DNA of 64,000 bases from positions 1 through 64,000 of the forward strand of contig CALMII010000005.1 in assembly GCA_937864115.1 (NCBI GenBank), given 5' to 3'. The translations under genes were made by a program, and so were the position numbers. The notes beneath the pieces are model-generated. The model did not search any database and was not told where the DNA came from. It worked only from the letters and a program-made list of their open reading frames with translations. Shown here in pieces: positions 1-7,918 of this stretch; within the stretch, counting starts at the first letter, position 1; each line of letters starts with the position of its first letter. Source of the DNA: an uncultured Steroidobacter sp. Its GTDB lineage: Bacteria > Pseudomonadota > Gammaproteobacteria > Steroidobacterales > Steroidobacteraceae.

Positions 1-57
1 CCGGCGGCGGGCCCGGGGGGGGGCGGGTTTCCCCGGCACGCGCCCCCCCCACCCCCA
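1..57. other. G/C homopolymer-rich edge sequence
   Basis: The first bases are runs of C and G (a run of nine Gs, a run of C up to nine, CCCCC) with almost no A or T, unlike anything else in the window. The minus-strand frame coming from 343 stays open through it but reads as Gly/Pro/Arg filler after about residue 90. I take it as low-quality contig-end sequence or an extreme simple repeat, not trustworthy coding sequence. Confidence 0.6.
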
Positions 58-343
58 GACCGCCGTCCCCGCCTGTCTGCCGATTGTCATACCTCGATCC
101 CATAATCTTGAATCTGAAGCTCATGAACAGCCGAAATCCGAATACCAAGATCAACACATAAGAAAGCAGGAGAAACAGCAGTGCCCACGGCACGATCCCG
201 ATGTCTTGAACCTGCATGCCCGCCACGTCGCCGATCAGTTCACCCTCCTGACAGATGATGAGTACAGCCGCGACATTGACCGCCAGATACGCGAGCAACC
301 ACGGCGTGGTCGGCTGATCCTTGAAGATGGAAGCTAGTGCCAT
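1..343 (-). CDS. Partial integral membrane protein, possible O-antigen polymerase (Wzy), N-terminus only
   Basis: An ATG at 343 opens a frame (MALASIFKDQP...) that runs off the window start. It lies 16 bases after the stop of the GT4 gene on the same strand, so it is probably the last visible gene of that transcript. Two hydrophobic segments are visible, at about residues 15-31 (after PW) and 48-70, followed by a basic stretch (RFK). Polytopic proteins next to Wzx, Wzz and glycosyltransferases are often Wzy polymerases, which join repeat units in the periplasm; Wzy proteins share little sequence, so this call rests on context. Residues beyond about 90 fall into the suspicious GC-rich edge sequence and may be artefactual. 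Confidence 0.45.
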   Translation of the reverse strand, partial: MALASIFKDQPTTPWLLAYLAVNVAAVLIICQEGELIGDVAGMQVQDIGIVPWALLFLLLSYVLILVFGFRLFMSFRFKIMGSRYDNRQTGGDGGLGVGGARAGETRPPPGPPP

Positions 344-359
344 GGATGCGCCAGTTTTC

Positions 360-1436
360 TCAACAACCGGAAAGGTAGCAACTGAACTGGCGTCGTCGCT
401 GACCATCCAACCTGCTCTCGCTGTACACGCGCTTGATGACGAGGGCGCCCCGGTACGCCTGCGCGATCTTCTCGCGCAGATCAGACGACCCTGTAAATCG
501 GTTCGCCTTCGACGTAATGCCCCGCATCCCGTCAATGTCTGGAACAACGACTGCCATGTTGCGTGCGTTGGCTTCACGCACCACCATTGGCTCCCCCTCA
601 ATGATGCTATTTAGCACCAGAACATCGTGCCGCGACAGCACCTGAGCCTGTTCGTGGAAATCAAGCCACCCTACCATCTCCACCCTGATGTGTCGCGCCC
701 GCTCCGCTGCACATTGCACTTCACGACGCAGGGGCCCATCCCCAATCACCATGAGCACTTTGAACGGATTGTCGGCATAGTCGAGTGCGTTAACGAGCTC
801 AGCTACGCGCTTCTGTCGATCCAGTCGTCCTATGGTCACCAGTTTCCTCCCGGCAACTGCCGTGGCCGCAGGCTCGACAACGCCGATCTTGTTCCGAACG
901 AAAAAAGTACGACCGCGGTAGAAGCGTGAAATGAGCTTGGCTTGGATGCGATTGATCGTTATGACCGCGCCGAACAGATTGACGAGCATCCTCAGCAGGC
1001 AGGTGTATGGAGCGCCAAGCCACCCATAGATAGACGTGCGGTCGTAGATAAACGGCAAGTACAGATCAGCTTTCCCAGTGAATAACAACGCGATGGCAGG
1101 TTCGAGACTCGCCTCTACCGCACCGGCGCAGATAATCACGCGGTCATACTCGGCAAAGCGCCTCCGATGGAGAGAGCTGCGGTGAATGCCGCGGAGTACC
1201 TGTACTGGGAGTTTTCCCGCCTTGAAGAACGAGTCCTCTGCAATCACTACCTCTAAGCCTTCGATGCCACGGAATAGACGCTCATGCTCCGGTCTGTTCA
1301 AATAGACGGTGGCACGACAGAGGTCCTTGGCAAGTTTCACGAGCTCGGCACACTGAAGCTCGTGCCCCCCCAAGACACTGCTGGCTATGACAAACGCAAT
1401 CCGTTTATCTGTGCTGAAAGAAGCGTCTGCTCTCAT
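360..1436 (-). CDS. Glycosyltransferase family 4 (GT-B fold)
   Basis: A 358-residue cytoplasmic glycosyltransferase, likely adding one sugar to the lipid-linked repeat unit. The N-terminal half has the GGHELQ loop near residue 23, the usual acceptor-side glycine loop of GT4. The C-terminal donor-binding half has TIGRLDRQKR near residue 200, GDGPLRREV, and an E-x7-E-like motif (EGEPMVVREA) near 285, all typical of retaining GT4 enzymes. The donor and acceptor cannot be told from sequence. It is divergent from the plus-strand methyltransferase, with 32 bases between the two starts, so any promoters must overlap or lie inside coding sequence. The C-terminus (residues after about 330) is rich in Arg/Gln and poorly conserved. 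Confidence 0.85.
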   Translation of the reverse strand: MRADASFSTDKRIAFVIASSVLGGHELQCAELVKLAKDLCRATVYLNRPEHERLFRGIEGLEVVIAEDSFFKAGKLPVQVLRGIHRSSLHRRRFAEYDRVIICAGAVEASLEPAIALLFTGKADLYLPFIYDRTSIYGWLGAPYTCLLRMLVNLFGAVITINRIQAKLISRFYRGRTFFVRNKIGVVEPAATAVAGRKLVTIGRLDRQKRVAELVNALDYADNPFKVLMVIGDGPLRREVQCAAERARHIRVEMVGWLDFHEQAQVLSRHDVLVLNSIIEGEPMVVREANARNMAVVVPDIDGMRGITSKANRFTGSSDLREKIAQAYRGALVIKRVYSESRLDGQRRRQFSCYLSGC

Positions 1437-1468
1437 GACCTACACAATCTTACTGACTTAAGACTTCG

Positions 1469-2224
1469 ATGCTTTTCGATGCTATTCGGGAACGTCTCAA
1501 GAAAGAGGCATTCTTGCCAAGTCGCCTGTCAATCGTCTTGAGCCCCATCTATATCATCAGACGTGGGCTCTACCGGCACATCTCCGCTCTCGCACCCAGA
1601 ATCACAGGCACGGTGCTGGATTTCGGTTGTGGCTCGAAACCATACGAATCACTATTCACCAAGGCTACTCGCTACATAGGCGTCGACATTGGACAGTCCG
1701 GTCACAATCACCAAACCAGCAAGATTGACGTATTTTATGACGGAAATACTTTGCCGTTCGGCAATAACACCTTCGATGCAGTCGTGTGCTTCGAGGTTCT
1801 GGAACATTTGTTCAACGCAGAGCACGTCCTGAAAGAAATTAATCGTACGCTTAAGGACGATGCACTGGCCCTCTTCACCTTGCCATTCGCCTGGGATGAG
1901 CACGAAATTCCCTACGACTTCGCACGCTATACGAGCTTTGGCATCAAACATGTACTCGAGCGCGCCGGCTTCGAGACAATCGAATTGCGCAAGTCGACGA
2001 CATACTTCCTCGCTGCGTGCCAGCTGCTCATTGCTTACTTTGCACAACACGTATCGCCTGCGAATAGGCTTGCGCGGCATGCGACACAGATGACCGTCAT
2101 ATTCCCACTCAGCCTGTCAGCGATCCTGCTGAACAAGATCCTGCCAAAACGCTACAACTACTTCTGCAATATCGTCATCTTGGCCAGAAAGACATCAGCC
2201 AGCCACATCGAGAATCAGATCTAG
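1469..2224 (+). CDS. SAM-dependent class I methyltransferase
   Basis: A 251-residue protein with a standard class I methyltransferase core: motif I DFGCGS at 51-56, motif II acidic end GVDI at 71-74, and the post-III region VVCFEVLEHL typical of Methyltransf_11 proteins in glycan clusters. It may O-methylate a sugar or act on a chain end; the substrate is not readable. It is the only plus-strand gene in the first 26 kb and sits inside an otherwise minus-strand locus. Its TAG stop shares the palindrome CTAG with the stop of the converging GT2 gene (2221-2224). Local GC is about 50 percent (30 of 60 bases at 1741-1800), lower than the core, suggesting transfer. Confidence 0.85.
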   Translation: MLFDAIRERLKKEAFLPSRLSIVLSPIYIIRRGLYRHISALAPRITGTVLDFGCGSKPYESLFTKATRYIGVDIGQSGHNHQTSKIDVFYDGNTLPFGNNTFDAVVCFEVLEHLFNAEHVLKEINRTLKDDALALFTLPFAWDEHEIPYDFARYTSFGIKHVLERAGFETIELRKSTTYFLAACQLLIAYFAQHVSPANRLARHATQMTVIFPLSLSAILLNKILPKRYNYFCNIVILARKTSASHIENQI

Positions 2225-3243
2225 GACTTCGAGTCCATGTTCCCTAACCATGCATGCGTCATCTCCCTTCGCTCCGCTATTCGATTCTTGAGCCTCAGCG
2301 CTTGGTCGTAGAAGCCAAGAGAACGCGCACACCTCGTAGCCCACGAGCCATTGAAGAGCGCCTTCACTGCTTTGTTGATGTCTTCACCATCTTTTGAGGG
2401 GGAGTTAAAGTCGAACTCGCTCTTTTCAGATTCGTCGAGCGACACGCTGTACTTATCCGTTTTTCTACGCGAACTCGTCCCCGACCCATCCAGTCCGATG
2501 TTCAGTACCTTCGAAGATGTCGGAATAACTGCGCGCATTCCTTGCACAAACATCCGCGCACAGAGCACCGAGTCCAGGAATTTTCCCTGACCCGCCGCAT
2601 CCCGCCGCATACTGTCCGTAATGTAGAGGCCACCCGCCTTCACCATCCTCTTGAGCACACCATTGCGCCTAAACTCATTGTACGGATTCACCAGCGGATA
2701 GATGCGATCGTACTGTCGCTTCCACACTCCGTATCCCCAAGCCATGTTCCACGGATACCAAAAGAAATCACCATGCAGTTGCCTTCCAGGAAGTACTGGA
2801 GGAACGTAGCCACAGACCGAAAAAACAGTGTCATCGCCCTCGAAGTGTGCGAGGCCCTGATTGATGAAACACAGGAAGTTCGTTGCGGTGACGTTGTCAT
2901 CTTCCATCGAAATGATCTTGCCGTGATCTGCAATGATTTGCTGCTCGGCAAGAAGAGGACTCGTGCCAATGCCGAGATTTTCACTGCGATAGATTTTCAC
3001 GACCTCACGAAAACCGCGCAGGTCGTCTGCAATGTCTCGTATAGCGGAGACGAGCGGAACAACCTCAGGCGTCTTGGGTCCATCCGACACAACATATAGC
3101 ACGGTTTCCTTGGCGAGACGATTGCGGGCCAACGCATCGACGGTACGCTTGAAGTGCTCCACTCGAGAGTATGTGTAGACCGCAACCGGGGCGAGGTCCC
3201 TGAGGAATGAAGATACGCTTCGTTCGTTCACTAAAGAGGTCAT
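2221..3243 (-). CDS. Glycosyltransferase, GT-A fold (GT2/GNT-I-like)
   Basis: A 340-residue cytoplasmic glycosyltransferase. The N-terminus reads APVAVYTYSRVEHFKRTVDAL, the 'nucleotide-binding strand then long helix' start of GT-A enzymes, and an acidic EDD at 114-116 (ISMEDDNV) is the likely metal/UDP-binding motif, resembling GNT-I-type enzymes. Tryptophan-rich FFWYPWNMAWGYGVW follows. I chose the ATG at 3243 because it overlaps the wzx stop as ATGA and because upstream residues of the longer open frame are out of character (Arg/Gln-rich). It ends tail to tail with the plus-strand methyltransferase. Donor sugar unknown. Confidence 0.82.
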   Translation of the reverse strand: MTSLVNERSVSSFLRDLAPVAVYTYSRVEHFKRTVDALARNRLAKETVLYVVSDGPKTPEVVPLVSAIRDIADDLRGFREVVKIYRSENLGIGTSPLLAEQQIIADHGKIISMEDDNVTATNFLCFINQGLAHFEGDDTVFSVCGYVPPVLPGRQLHGDFFWYPWNMAWGYGVWKRQYDRIYPLVNPYNEFRRNGVLKRMVKAGGLYITDSMRRDAAGQGKFLDSVLCARMFVQGMRAVIPTSSKVLNIGLDGSGTSSRRKTDKYSVSLDESEKSEFDFNSPSKDGEDINKAVKALFNGSWATRCARSLGFYDQALRLKNRIAERREMTHAWLGNMDSKS

Positions 3244-4769
3244 GGCGAGTTCTTGGTCGAGAGAAAGTTGAGCCGAGCCCACTGCAGAAAGATCTGCTCT
3301 CGTGCGAAGCTGCTGCCGCCTGCGGCCGCCGTGACAATCAACAGCCCCACTACCGGCAGAACGAGTGAAACACCCCATCTGCTGCTGGGCCATTCCACGA
3401 CGTACTTAAGGACCAGCGTGGCTGCCACGCCCGCCCCCATCGGTAATGCGACATCCCGTGACAACCACTTCCAGTGCAGTCCCGGAATGAAACGGTTATG
3501 AATCAGCGGCACCCAGAAAATCAACATGGCGCAATTCGACACCAACCAGACCCAACCTGCGCCCACCATGCCGTATTTCCAGCAAGCCAGAATCAGACCG
3601 GGCAGCAGGATTGCGAGGAAAAGCACGTTGCCGATGACATGCAGCGTCAAATCGCCTTTCGCAAACTGAAGAGAGTGCTGGAACGCCGCGACAATCATGA
3701 TGCCATTGCCCAATCCATACAGGCTCAGTACTGGCGCGGCCTGTCTCGCAAGATCGACATCCCCGGTCCAGGCCCATAGTATCTGGGTCGGAAATGCGCT
3801 CAGGACGAGCGCTGCTGACACCGCTATGGTGACGACAGCCTGGGTTGCGTTTCTGTATATGTCCATGAAACGGACCTCGTCCCCCTCTGCATGCATCCGC
3901 GACAGCCTTGGCACGATCGCCGTGCTGACAGGACCGCTCAATATGTTCACTCCGCTCGCCAGCATCACGGCCAACGTGAAATAACCATAGTCAGCCAGCG
4001 ACAGAAGCTTCGAAAGCACCAGTTTATCTGTCTGGGTAACGAGGACCCACGCACTGCTTGTAAACGCCAGACTCAAAGAAAATCCCATCATTCCCCGCAG
4101 CGACTCCTGAGGCGTAGCGGACGCGGCTGTCCCTCGTGCCGCCATGGGAAGCGCGTTGTATGTCGACGCTATCATCACACCGAGTTCCAGCACCGCGACG
4201 ATAAGCTGATAGGTAAAGAAGGCAATGGGCTTTGCACTCACCAGCATTAGCACCGGCAGGACACCCACAAAACGCAGTGTGGCAACAATCGCATTCCATA
4301 CGCTCAGCCACTCGATCCTTTCGAACCCCCAGATGACGCCTCTATATAGGCCACTGATCCAACGTAATGACACCGTGCAGCCCATCAGCGCCACGGCCCA
4401 ACTGACTTCCGCGATCCCAAGTTGGTTGACTTGGAGCCAGCGTGAAGCAATCAATCCCGAGCAACCAACCAGAATCAGGCCACCCAACAATCCCACAGCG
4501 CTAAAGATCTTCTCCAGCAGTCGCAACAGCCTCCGCAGGCCGTTCGCACTGAGGGCGCCGCCACGAAACCGGGCTGCTTGCCGTGCCATTGCCGGAGAAA
4601 GGCCCAAATCCAATAGCTGAAACCACGCCTGCAACATCGCGAAGAAGCCAACCAGGCCATAGGCCTCCGCACCCATATACTCGAGGTACACGGGAAGCAT
4701 CGCGATACCGATCAGCGTTACGTAGATCTGACTGGCATAATTGGCCAGGATGTTCCTGCGCAGCGACAT
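3240..4769 (-). CDS. wzx: Wzx-type polysaccharide repeat-unit flippase
   Basis: A 509-residue polytopic membrane protein of the MOP/PST superfamily with about 12-14 hydrophobic segments. The N-terminus (NILANYASQIYVTLIGIAMLP) is characteristic of Wzx/RfbX exporters, followed by MGAEAYGLVGFF. The role is moving undecaprenyl-diphosphate-linked repeat units to the periplasmic face of the inner membrane. It follows the methyltransferase by 17 bases and is coupled by ATGA to the GT2 gene downstream. Together with Wzz and a possible Wzy at the window edge, it indicates Wzy-dependent assembly. Family call is firm; the substrate sugar is unknown. Confidence 0.9.
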   Translation of the reverse strand: MSLRRNILANYASQIYVTLIGIAMLPVYLEYMGAEAYGLVGFFAMLQAWFQLLDLGLSPAMARQAARFRGGALSANGLRRLLRLLEKIFSAVGLLGGLILVGCSGLIASRWLQVNQLGIAEVSWAVALMGCTVSLRWISGLYRGVIWGFERIEWLSVWNAIVATLRFVGVLPVLMLVSAKPIAFFTYQLIVAVLELGVMIASTYNALPMAARGTAASATPQESLRGMMGFSLSLAFTSSAWVLVTQTDKLVLSKLLSLADYGYFTLAVMLASGVNILSGPVSTAIVPRLSRMHAEGDEVRFMDIYRNATQAVVTIAVSAALVLSAFPTQILWAWTGDVDLARQAAPVLSLYGLGNGIMIVAAFQHSLQFAKGDLTLHVIGNVLFLAILLPGLILACWKYGMVGAGWVWLVSNCAMLIFWVPLIHNRFIPGLHWKWLSRDVALPMGAGVAATLVLKYVVEWPSSRWGVSLVLPVVGLLIVTAAAGGSSFAREQIFLQWARLNFLSTKNSP

Positions 4770-4786
4770 TCTGCGTGACTGCGCTG

Positions 4787-5539
4787 CTAGACCTCGCCGC
4801 GCTCACATACCAGGAAGATGCTCGCACACAAATCGGGATACTGCTGGCCGAGACTGAAGCAGCCGTCCAGATATGCCTTGGAAATGATGTCCGTGGTCAG
4901 TAGTCGATCCCACTGGAAATTAGCCAATGCCTTAAAAAAGACGCCCGACCTGAAGAGCACATTGAGACCAGCGGCGACTGCATCGCGTTCGAGCGTATCG
5001 AGTGCGTACGTGCAGCGGTGACCGTGCTGCTGTTCGGCCGGAGTGACCGCCGAGTTGTGCGAAATCAAACCCATTTTGACTGCAATCTGCCGCGATGGTG
5101 CATTCGCGTTCGGGCAAGCAACGAACAGCCGACCCTTTTCCGAGAGCCACTCCACATTGATGCGCCTCAGCACACTGACGGGATCGTCGAGATGCTCAAG
5201 GACGTGAGTCAGCAGGATATTGTCGTATCTCGCAGGCAGAATGGCTCTCTCGAACGTGGAATTGATGAACTTCACCTTGGTGCCAAGTCGTTGCTGCGCC
5301 TCCGCAATCGCCAACTCCGAAGCCTCCACGCAGGTGACATCGTCGAAGTGATCGAGCAGGCGCGCGGTGAAATCGCCCTTGAAACTACCCAGTTCGAGCA
5401 CGCTGCCTCTTCCGAAGAATGGTTGGAACGCACGCAACATATACGGATGCATGACATCGAAGTCGAAACTGTATGCGTACTTATGGTCCGCCGTATCCTT
5501 GATCTCTACGTCGTAGTCCCGCTTCTCTTTTGCAGTCAT
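4787..5539 (-). CDS. SAM-dependent class I methyltransferase
   Basis: A 250-residue soluble methyltransferase. Motif I is VLELGSFKGDF (47-57), with Ser/Phe where the consensus has Gly-x-Gly, then TCVEAS (69-74) as the acidic ribose-binding end, and THVLEHLDDP (111-120) as the post-I/III region. This pattern is common in Methyltransf_23 proteins of O-antigen clusters. Its ATG overlaps the GNAT stop as ATGA, so the two are translationally coupled, suggesting they act on the same sugar. Substrate unknown; N- or O-methylation of an amino sugar is possible but unproven. Confidence 0.83.
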   Translation of the reverse strand: MTAKEKRDYDVEIKDTADHKYAYSFDFDVMHPYMLRAFQPFFGRGSVLELGSFKGDFTARLLDHFDDVTCVEASELAIAEAQQRLGTKVKFINSTFERAILPARYDNILLTHVLEHLDDPVSVLRRINVEWLSEKGRLFVACPNANAPSRQIAVKMGLISHNSAVTPAEQQHGHRCTYALDTLERDAVAAGLNVLFRSGVFFKALANFQWDRLLTTDIISKAYLDGCFSLGQQYPDLCASIFLVCERGEV

Positions 5540-5985
5540 ACACCCTCCAAATCGCGACTCATGTTCGTCGGCGAGCCGCCGTTACGGAGCACAAAACCAT
5601 TTCTTTCGTACAACCTGACAGCGGCAATATTGCTGGGGTCGACATCCAGGTCCAACCTGCGCATGCCAGCCGCCTTGCAGTGTTCGATGCAGCGAACGAG
5701 CATCCGCGTTGCGATGCCGCTGCCGTGCATCTGTGGCACAACGCTCACGTTACTGATGAAGCCGACACGTGTCGTAGCATCATTGCAGTAGAAGGCGATC
5801 AGACCGACCAACTCATCCCCGGACCATGCCTCGACTCTCACTGCACACATGTGCAATCTCCTGGCATACTCGTGCAACTCGACTCGTACGCTCAACCGCG
5901 GCACGAACGCTCGATCGCAAACGGTCAGATGCCGCTTGATCGCCGGTTCTGATGCCTCATTCAGGCTCCAGCGCACGACAGTCAA
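5536..5985 (-). CDS. GNAT-family N-acetyltransferase
   Basis: A 149-residue GNAT protein. The acetyl-CoA pyrophosphate-binding motif A is VSVVPQMHGSGIATRML, and motif B is DLDVDPSNIAAVRLYERNGF, both in normal order. In an operon with a sugar aminotransferase it is a natural candidate for acylating the newly made amino group of a nucleotide sugar. The start appears to be TTG at 5985, directly after the TGA of the preceding gene, with GGAGGG four bases upstream; a GTG at codon 4 is the alternative. It ends with an ATGA overlap onto the methyltransferase. The family is clear, the sugar substrate is inferred from context. Confidence 0.85.
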   Translation of the reverse strand: MTVVRWSLNEASEPAIKRHLTVCDRAFVPRLSVRVELHEYARRLHMCAVRVEAWSGDELVGLIAFYCNDATTRVGFISNVSVVPQMHGSGIATRMLVRCIEHCKAAGMRRLDLDVDPSNIAAVRLYERNGFVLRNGGSPTNMSRDLEGV

Positions 5986-6942
5986 TCAGCCCTCCAGGAC
6001 GGCCGCACCGAAACCGTAGCGACCAAACTGATTGCCGTTGTAAAGGAGATAGACTTTTCCGTCGCAGCGAAAGACATGCGGGTAGCAGAGCATGTCCGAA
6101 TCCCATTCACCGGCACTGACATCAAGGAGCAGTTCCTCATCGGCACGGATCCACGACACCAAGTCTTCGGACCATGCATGGCCGATGCGGTAACCGCGAT
6201 CGCGATTCAACCTGAAATCGAAGGACTGCCGATAGCAGAAAAACATGTGATATCGGCCATCGATCTCTATGACTGTGGGCAGTGCCTGACTTTCGCTCTC
6301 GCCGAGCCGATCGGCAATGATTCTCCGGCCCTCCTCCTTGACCCACTCGACACCGTCCGCCGAAACGGCGTGACCGATCTTGTAGGTTCTTTCCGGCGGT
6401 GCGTCGGAGGCATAGCGCTTCCATTCCGTGCCGAAGATGTACCACATGTGCAAGCGGCCACCTACCTCCATTACGAACCCATCTCCGACAAGGAACGGTT
6501 CCTGCGGCGATGACGTAAGCACCGGTCCCGCACCTACCCTTCGGAATGATTCGCCGTCATCGCCGCTTACCGCCAGGCCAACACCCGTCTCCACCGAAAC
6601 CGCGACACGCCGGCTCCAGCCGCAGGTATAGGCATGAACCACGCCATTCCTGCGCAGTACGTTCATCGGAAAGATTCCGTGCTCGTCGAACGTACCGAGA
6701 TCGCCAAGGGGAATCACCGGTCGCGTTGACACACGCACGACGCTGCTCAGATTCTTCGTCATGTCCACAAAGGCAACATGGCTCAGGTACTTCCCGTTCG
6801 CATCACGCGATCTCGTGGAGAAGTAGATACGCACGAAATCGTCGCAGACCAATGCCTGCGGCGACTGCGCGAATTCCTTGCAATCGGCTGGCAGCTGGTG
6901 CTGCGTTGGATCAAAAATCTTGCCGAGTTTTCTCCATCTCAT
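5986..6942 (-). CDS. Cytoplasmic five-bladed beta-propeller, glycosidase-like (copy 1 of a tandem pair)
   Basis: A 318-residue protein without signal peptide or membrane segment. It contains repeated blades with the pattern GHAxSxDGVxW / GHAWSEDLVSW and hydrophobic-Asp strands (CDDFVRIYF, GRYHMFFCYR, GKVYLLYNGN), the look of GH43/GH32/GH130-type propellers. Conserved acids shared with its neighbour include CDDF, FDE, QEPF and ESESQALP. It is clearly a paralogue of the adjacent 6954-7916 gene, which precedes it by 11 bases, and it abuts the GNAT start. Cytoplasmic location argues against extracellular glycan degradation; an action on nucleotide- or lipid-linked sugars is plausible. I do not know a characterised homologue. 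Confidence 0.7.
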   Translation of the reverse strand: MRWRKLGKIFDPTQHQLPADCKEFAQSPQALVCDDFVRIYFSTRSRDANGKYLSHVAFVDMTKNLSSVVRVSTRPVIPLGDLGTFDEHGIFPMNVLRRNGVVHAYTCGWSRRVAVSVETGVGLAVSGDDGESFRRVGAGPVLTSSPQEPFLVGDGFVMEVGGRLHMWYIFGTEWKRYASDAPPERTYKIGHAVSADGVEWVKEEGRRIIADRLGESESQALPTVIEIDGRYHMFFCYRQSFDFRLNRDRGYRIGHAWSEDLVSWIRADEELLLDVSAGEWDSDMLCYPHVFRCDGKVYLLYNGNQFGRYGFGAAVLEG

Positions 6943-6953
6943 CGCAGTGCCCT

Positions 6954-7916
6954 CTAGTCCAGTGCTCCCTCGAGCACCGCCAGCCCGAAGCCATGCCTGC
7001 CAACCTGGTTGCCCAGGTACGCCATGTAGGTTTGTCCGTCCAGTGCGAAGACATGCGGGTAGCTGATCATCTCGCTATCCCAACCCTCTGCAGACACCGT
7101 GATACCTGCCTTCGAGTCATCCCGGGTCCAATCGAAGAGATTCGTGCTCCATGCGTACCCGATGCGATAGCCGCGATCGCCGCCCCGGAAATGAGTGCTG
7201 TGCCGGTAGCAGAAGAACATGTGGTACTTGCCATTGGCCTCGAAGACGTCCGGGCTTGCCTGCGCTTCATCCTCTTCGATCCGGCTTTCGATAAGATCCC
7301 GGCCCAGGCGCCTCCAATAGATGCCGTCGTCCGACGTGGCCATCCGTATCTTGTAGACCGGCTCACTCTTACCGTCGACCTTCTTCCATTTGCGCCCTGC
7401 GATGTACCAGAGATACCAGAGATCGTTGAAGCGCCGTATTTTCGGGCCGCTGAGCACAAACGGCTCATGAAGCGAATAGGAAAGGATCGGCCCCGGTCCG
7501 TGCTTCGTGAAAGTCACACCCCCATTCATGCTGCGAGCCATACCGATGGCGACGTTGAATGGTACCGATTCGCATCGTGTCCAGCCTGCATAGTAGGCAC
7601 GCACCTCGCCACCAGCGCGGATGACTGAGACTGGGTACGTTCCGAACTCATCGAACTCTCCGATTCCGCCAAGCGGCAAAATGGGTTGGTCGGCGATGCG
7701 CACAACTTTAAGGAGATCGGCTCGGTCGAGGTCAACAAAGGCTGAGTAGCTGACGTACTGACCCGACCCGTCCATGAGCGGTCGGCACGAGAAGTACACG
7801 CGAACAAAATCGTCAAAAAAGAGCGTAGCGGGAGCCTGGGCAAACTCTTTCAACCAACCACGACCCTGCACTTCCTGAGGGACAAACGGCCTCCCAAGTT
7901 TCTTCCATCTGAACAT
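6954..7916 (-). CDS. Cytoplasmic five-bladed beta-propeller, glycosidase-like (copy 2 of a tandem pair)
   Basis: A 320-residue paralogue of the next gene. Shared landmarks in the same order are KEFAQ near the N-terminus, DDFVRVYFS, FDEFGTYP, GWTR, EPFV, LWYIAGRKWKK, YKIRMATSDDG, EDEAQASPDV, KYHMFFCYR, DRGYRIGYAWS and WDSEMISYPHVF ... GRHGFG near the C-terminus, so the pair arose by duplication. No signal peptide is visible. The ATG at 7916 lies two bases after the WbqC-family stop, indicating one transcript and likely coupling. Differences between the copies cluster around the putative active-site loops (CRSF versus VFNVA-type segments), hinting at different substrates or one inactive partner. 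Function unassigned. Confidence 0.7.
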   Translation of the reverse strand: MFRWKKLGRPFVPQEVQGRGWLKEFAQAPATLFFDDFVRVYFSCRPLMDGSGQYVSYSAFVDLDRADLLKVVRIADQPILPLGGIGEFDEFGTYPVSVIRAGGEVRAYYAGWTRCESVPFNVAIGMARSMNGGVTFTKHGPGPILSYSLHEPFVLSGPKIRRFNDLWYLWYIAGRKWKKVDGKSEPVYKIRMATSDDGIYWRRLGRDLIESRIEEDEAQASPDVFEANGKYHMFFCYRHSTHFRGGDRGYRIGYAWSTNLFDWTRDDSKAGITVSAEGWDSEMISYPHVFALDGQTYMAYLGNQVGRHGFGLAVLEGALD

Positions 7917-7918
7917 GC

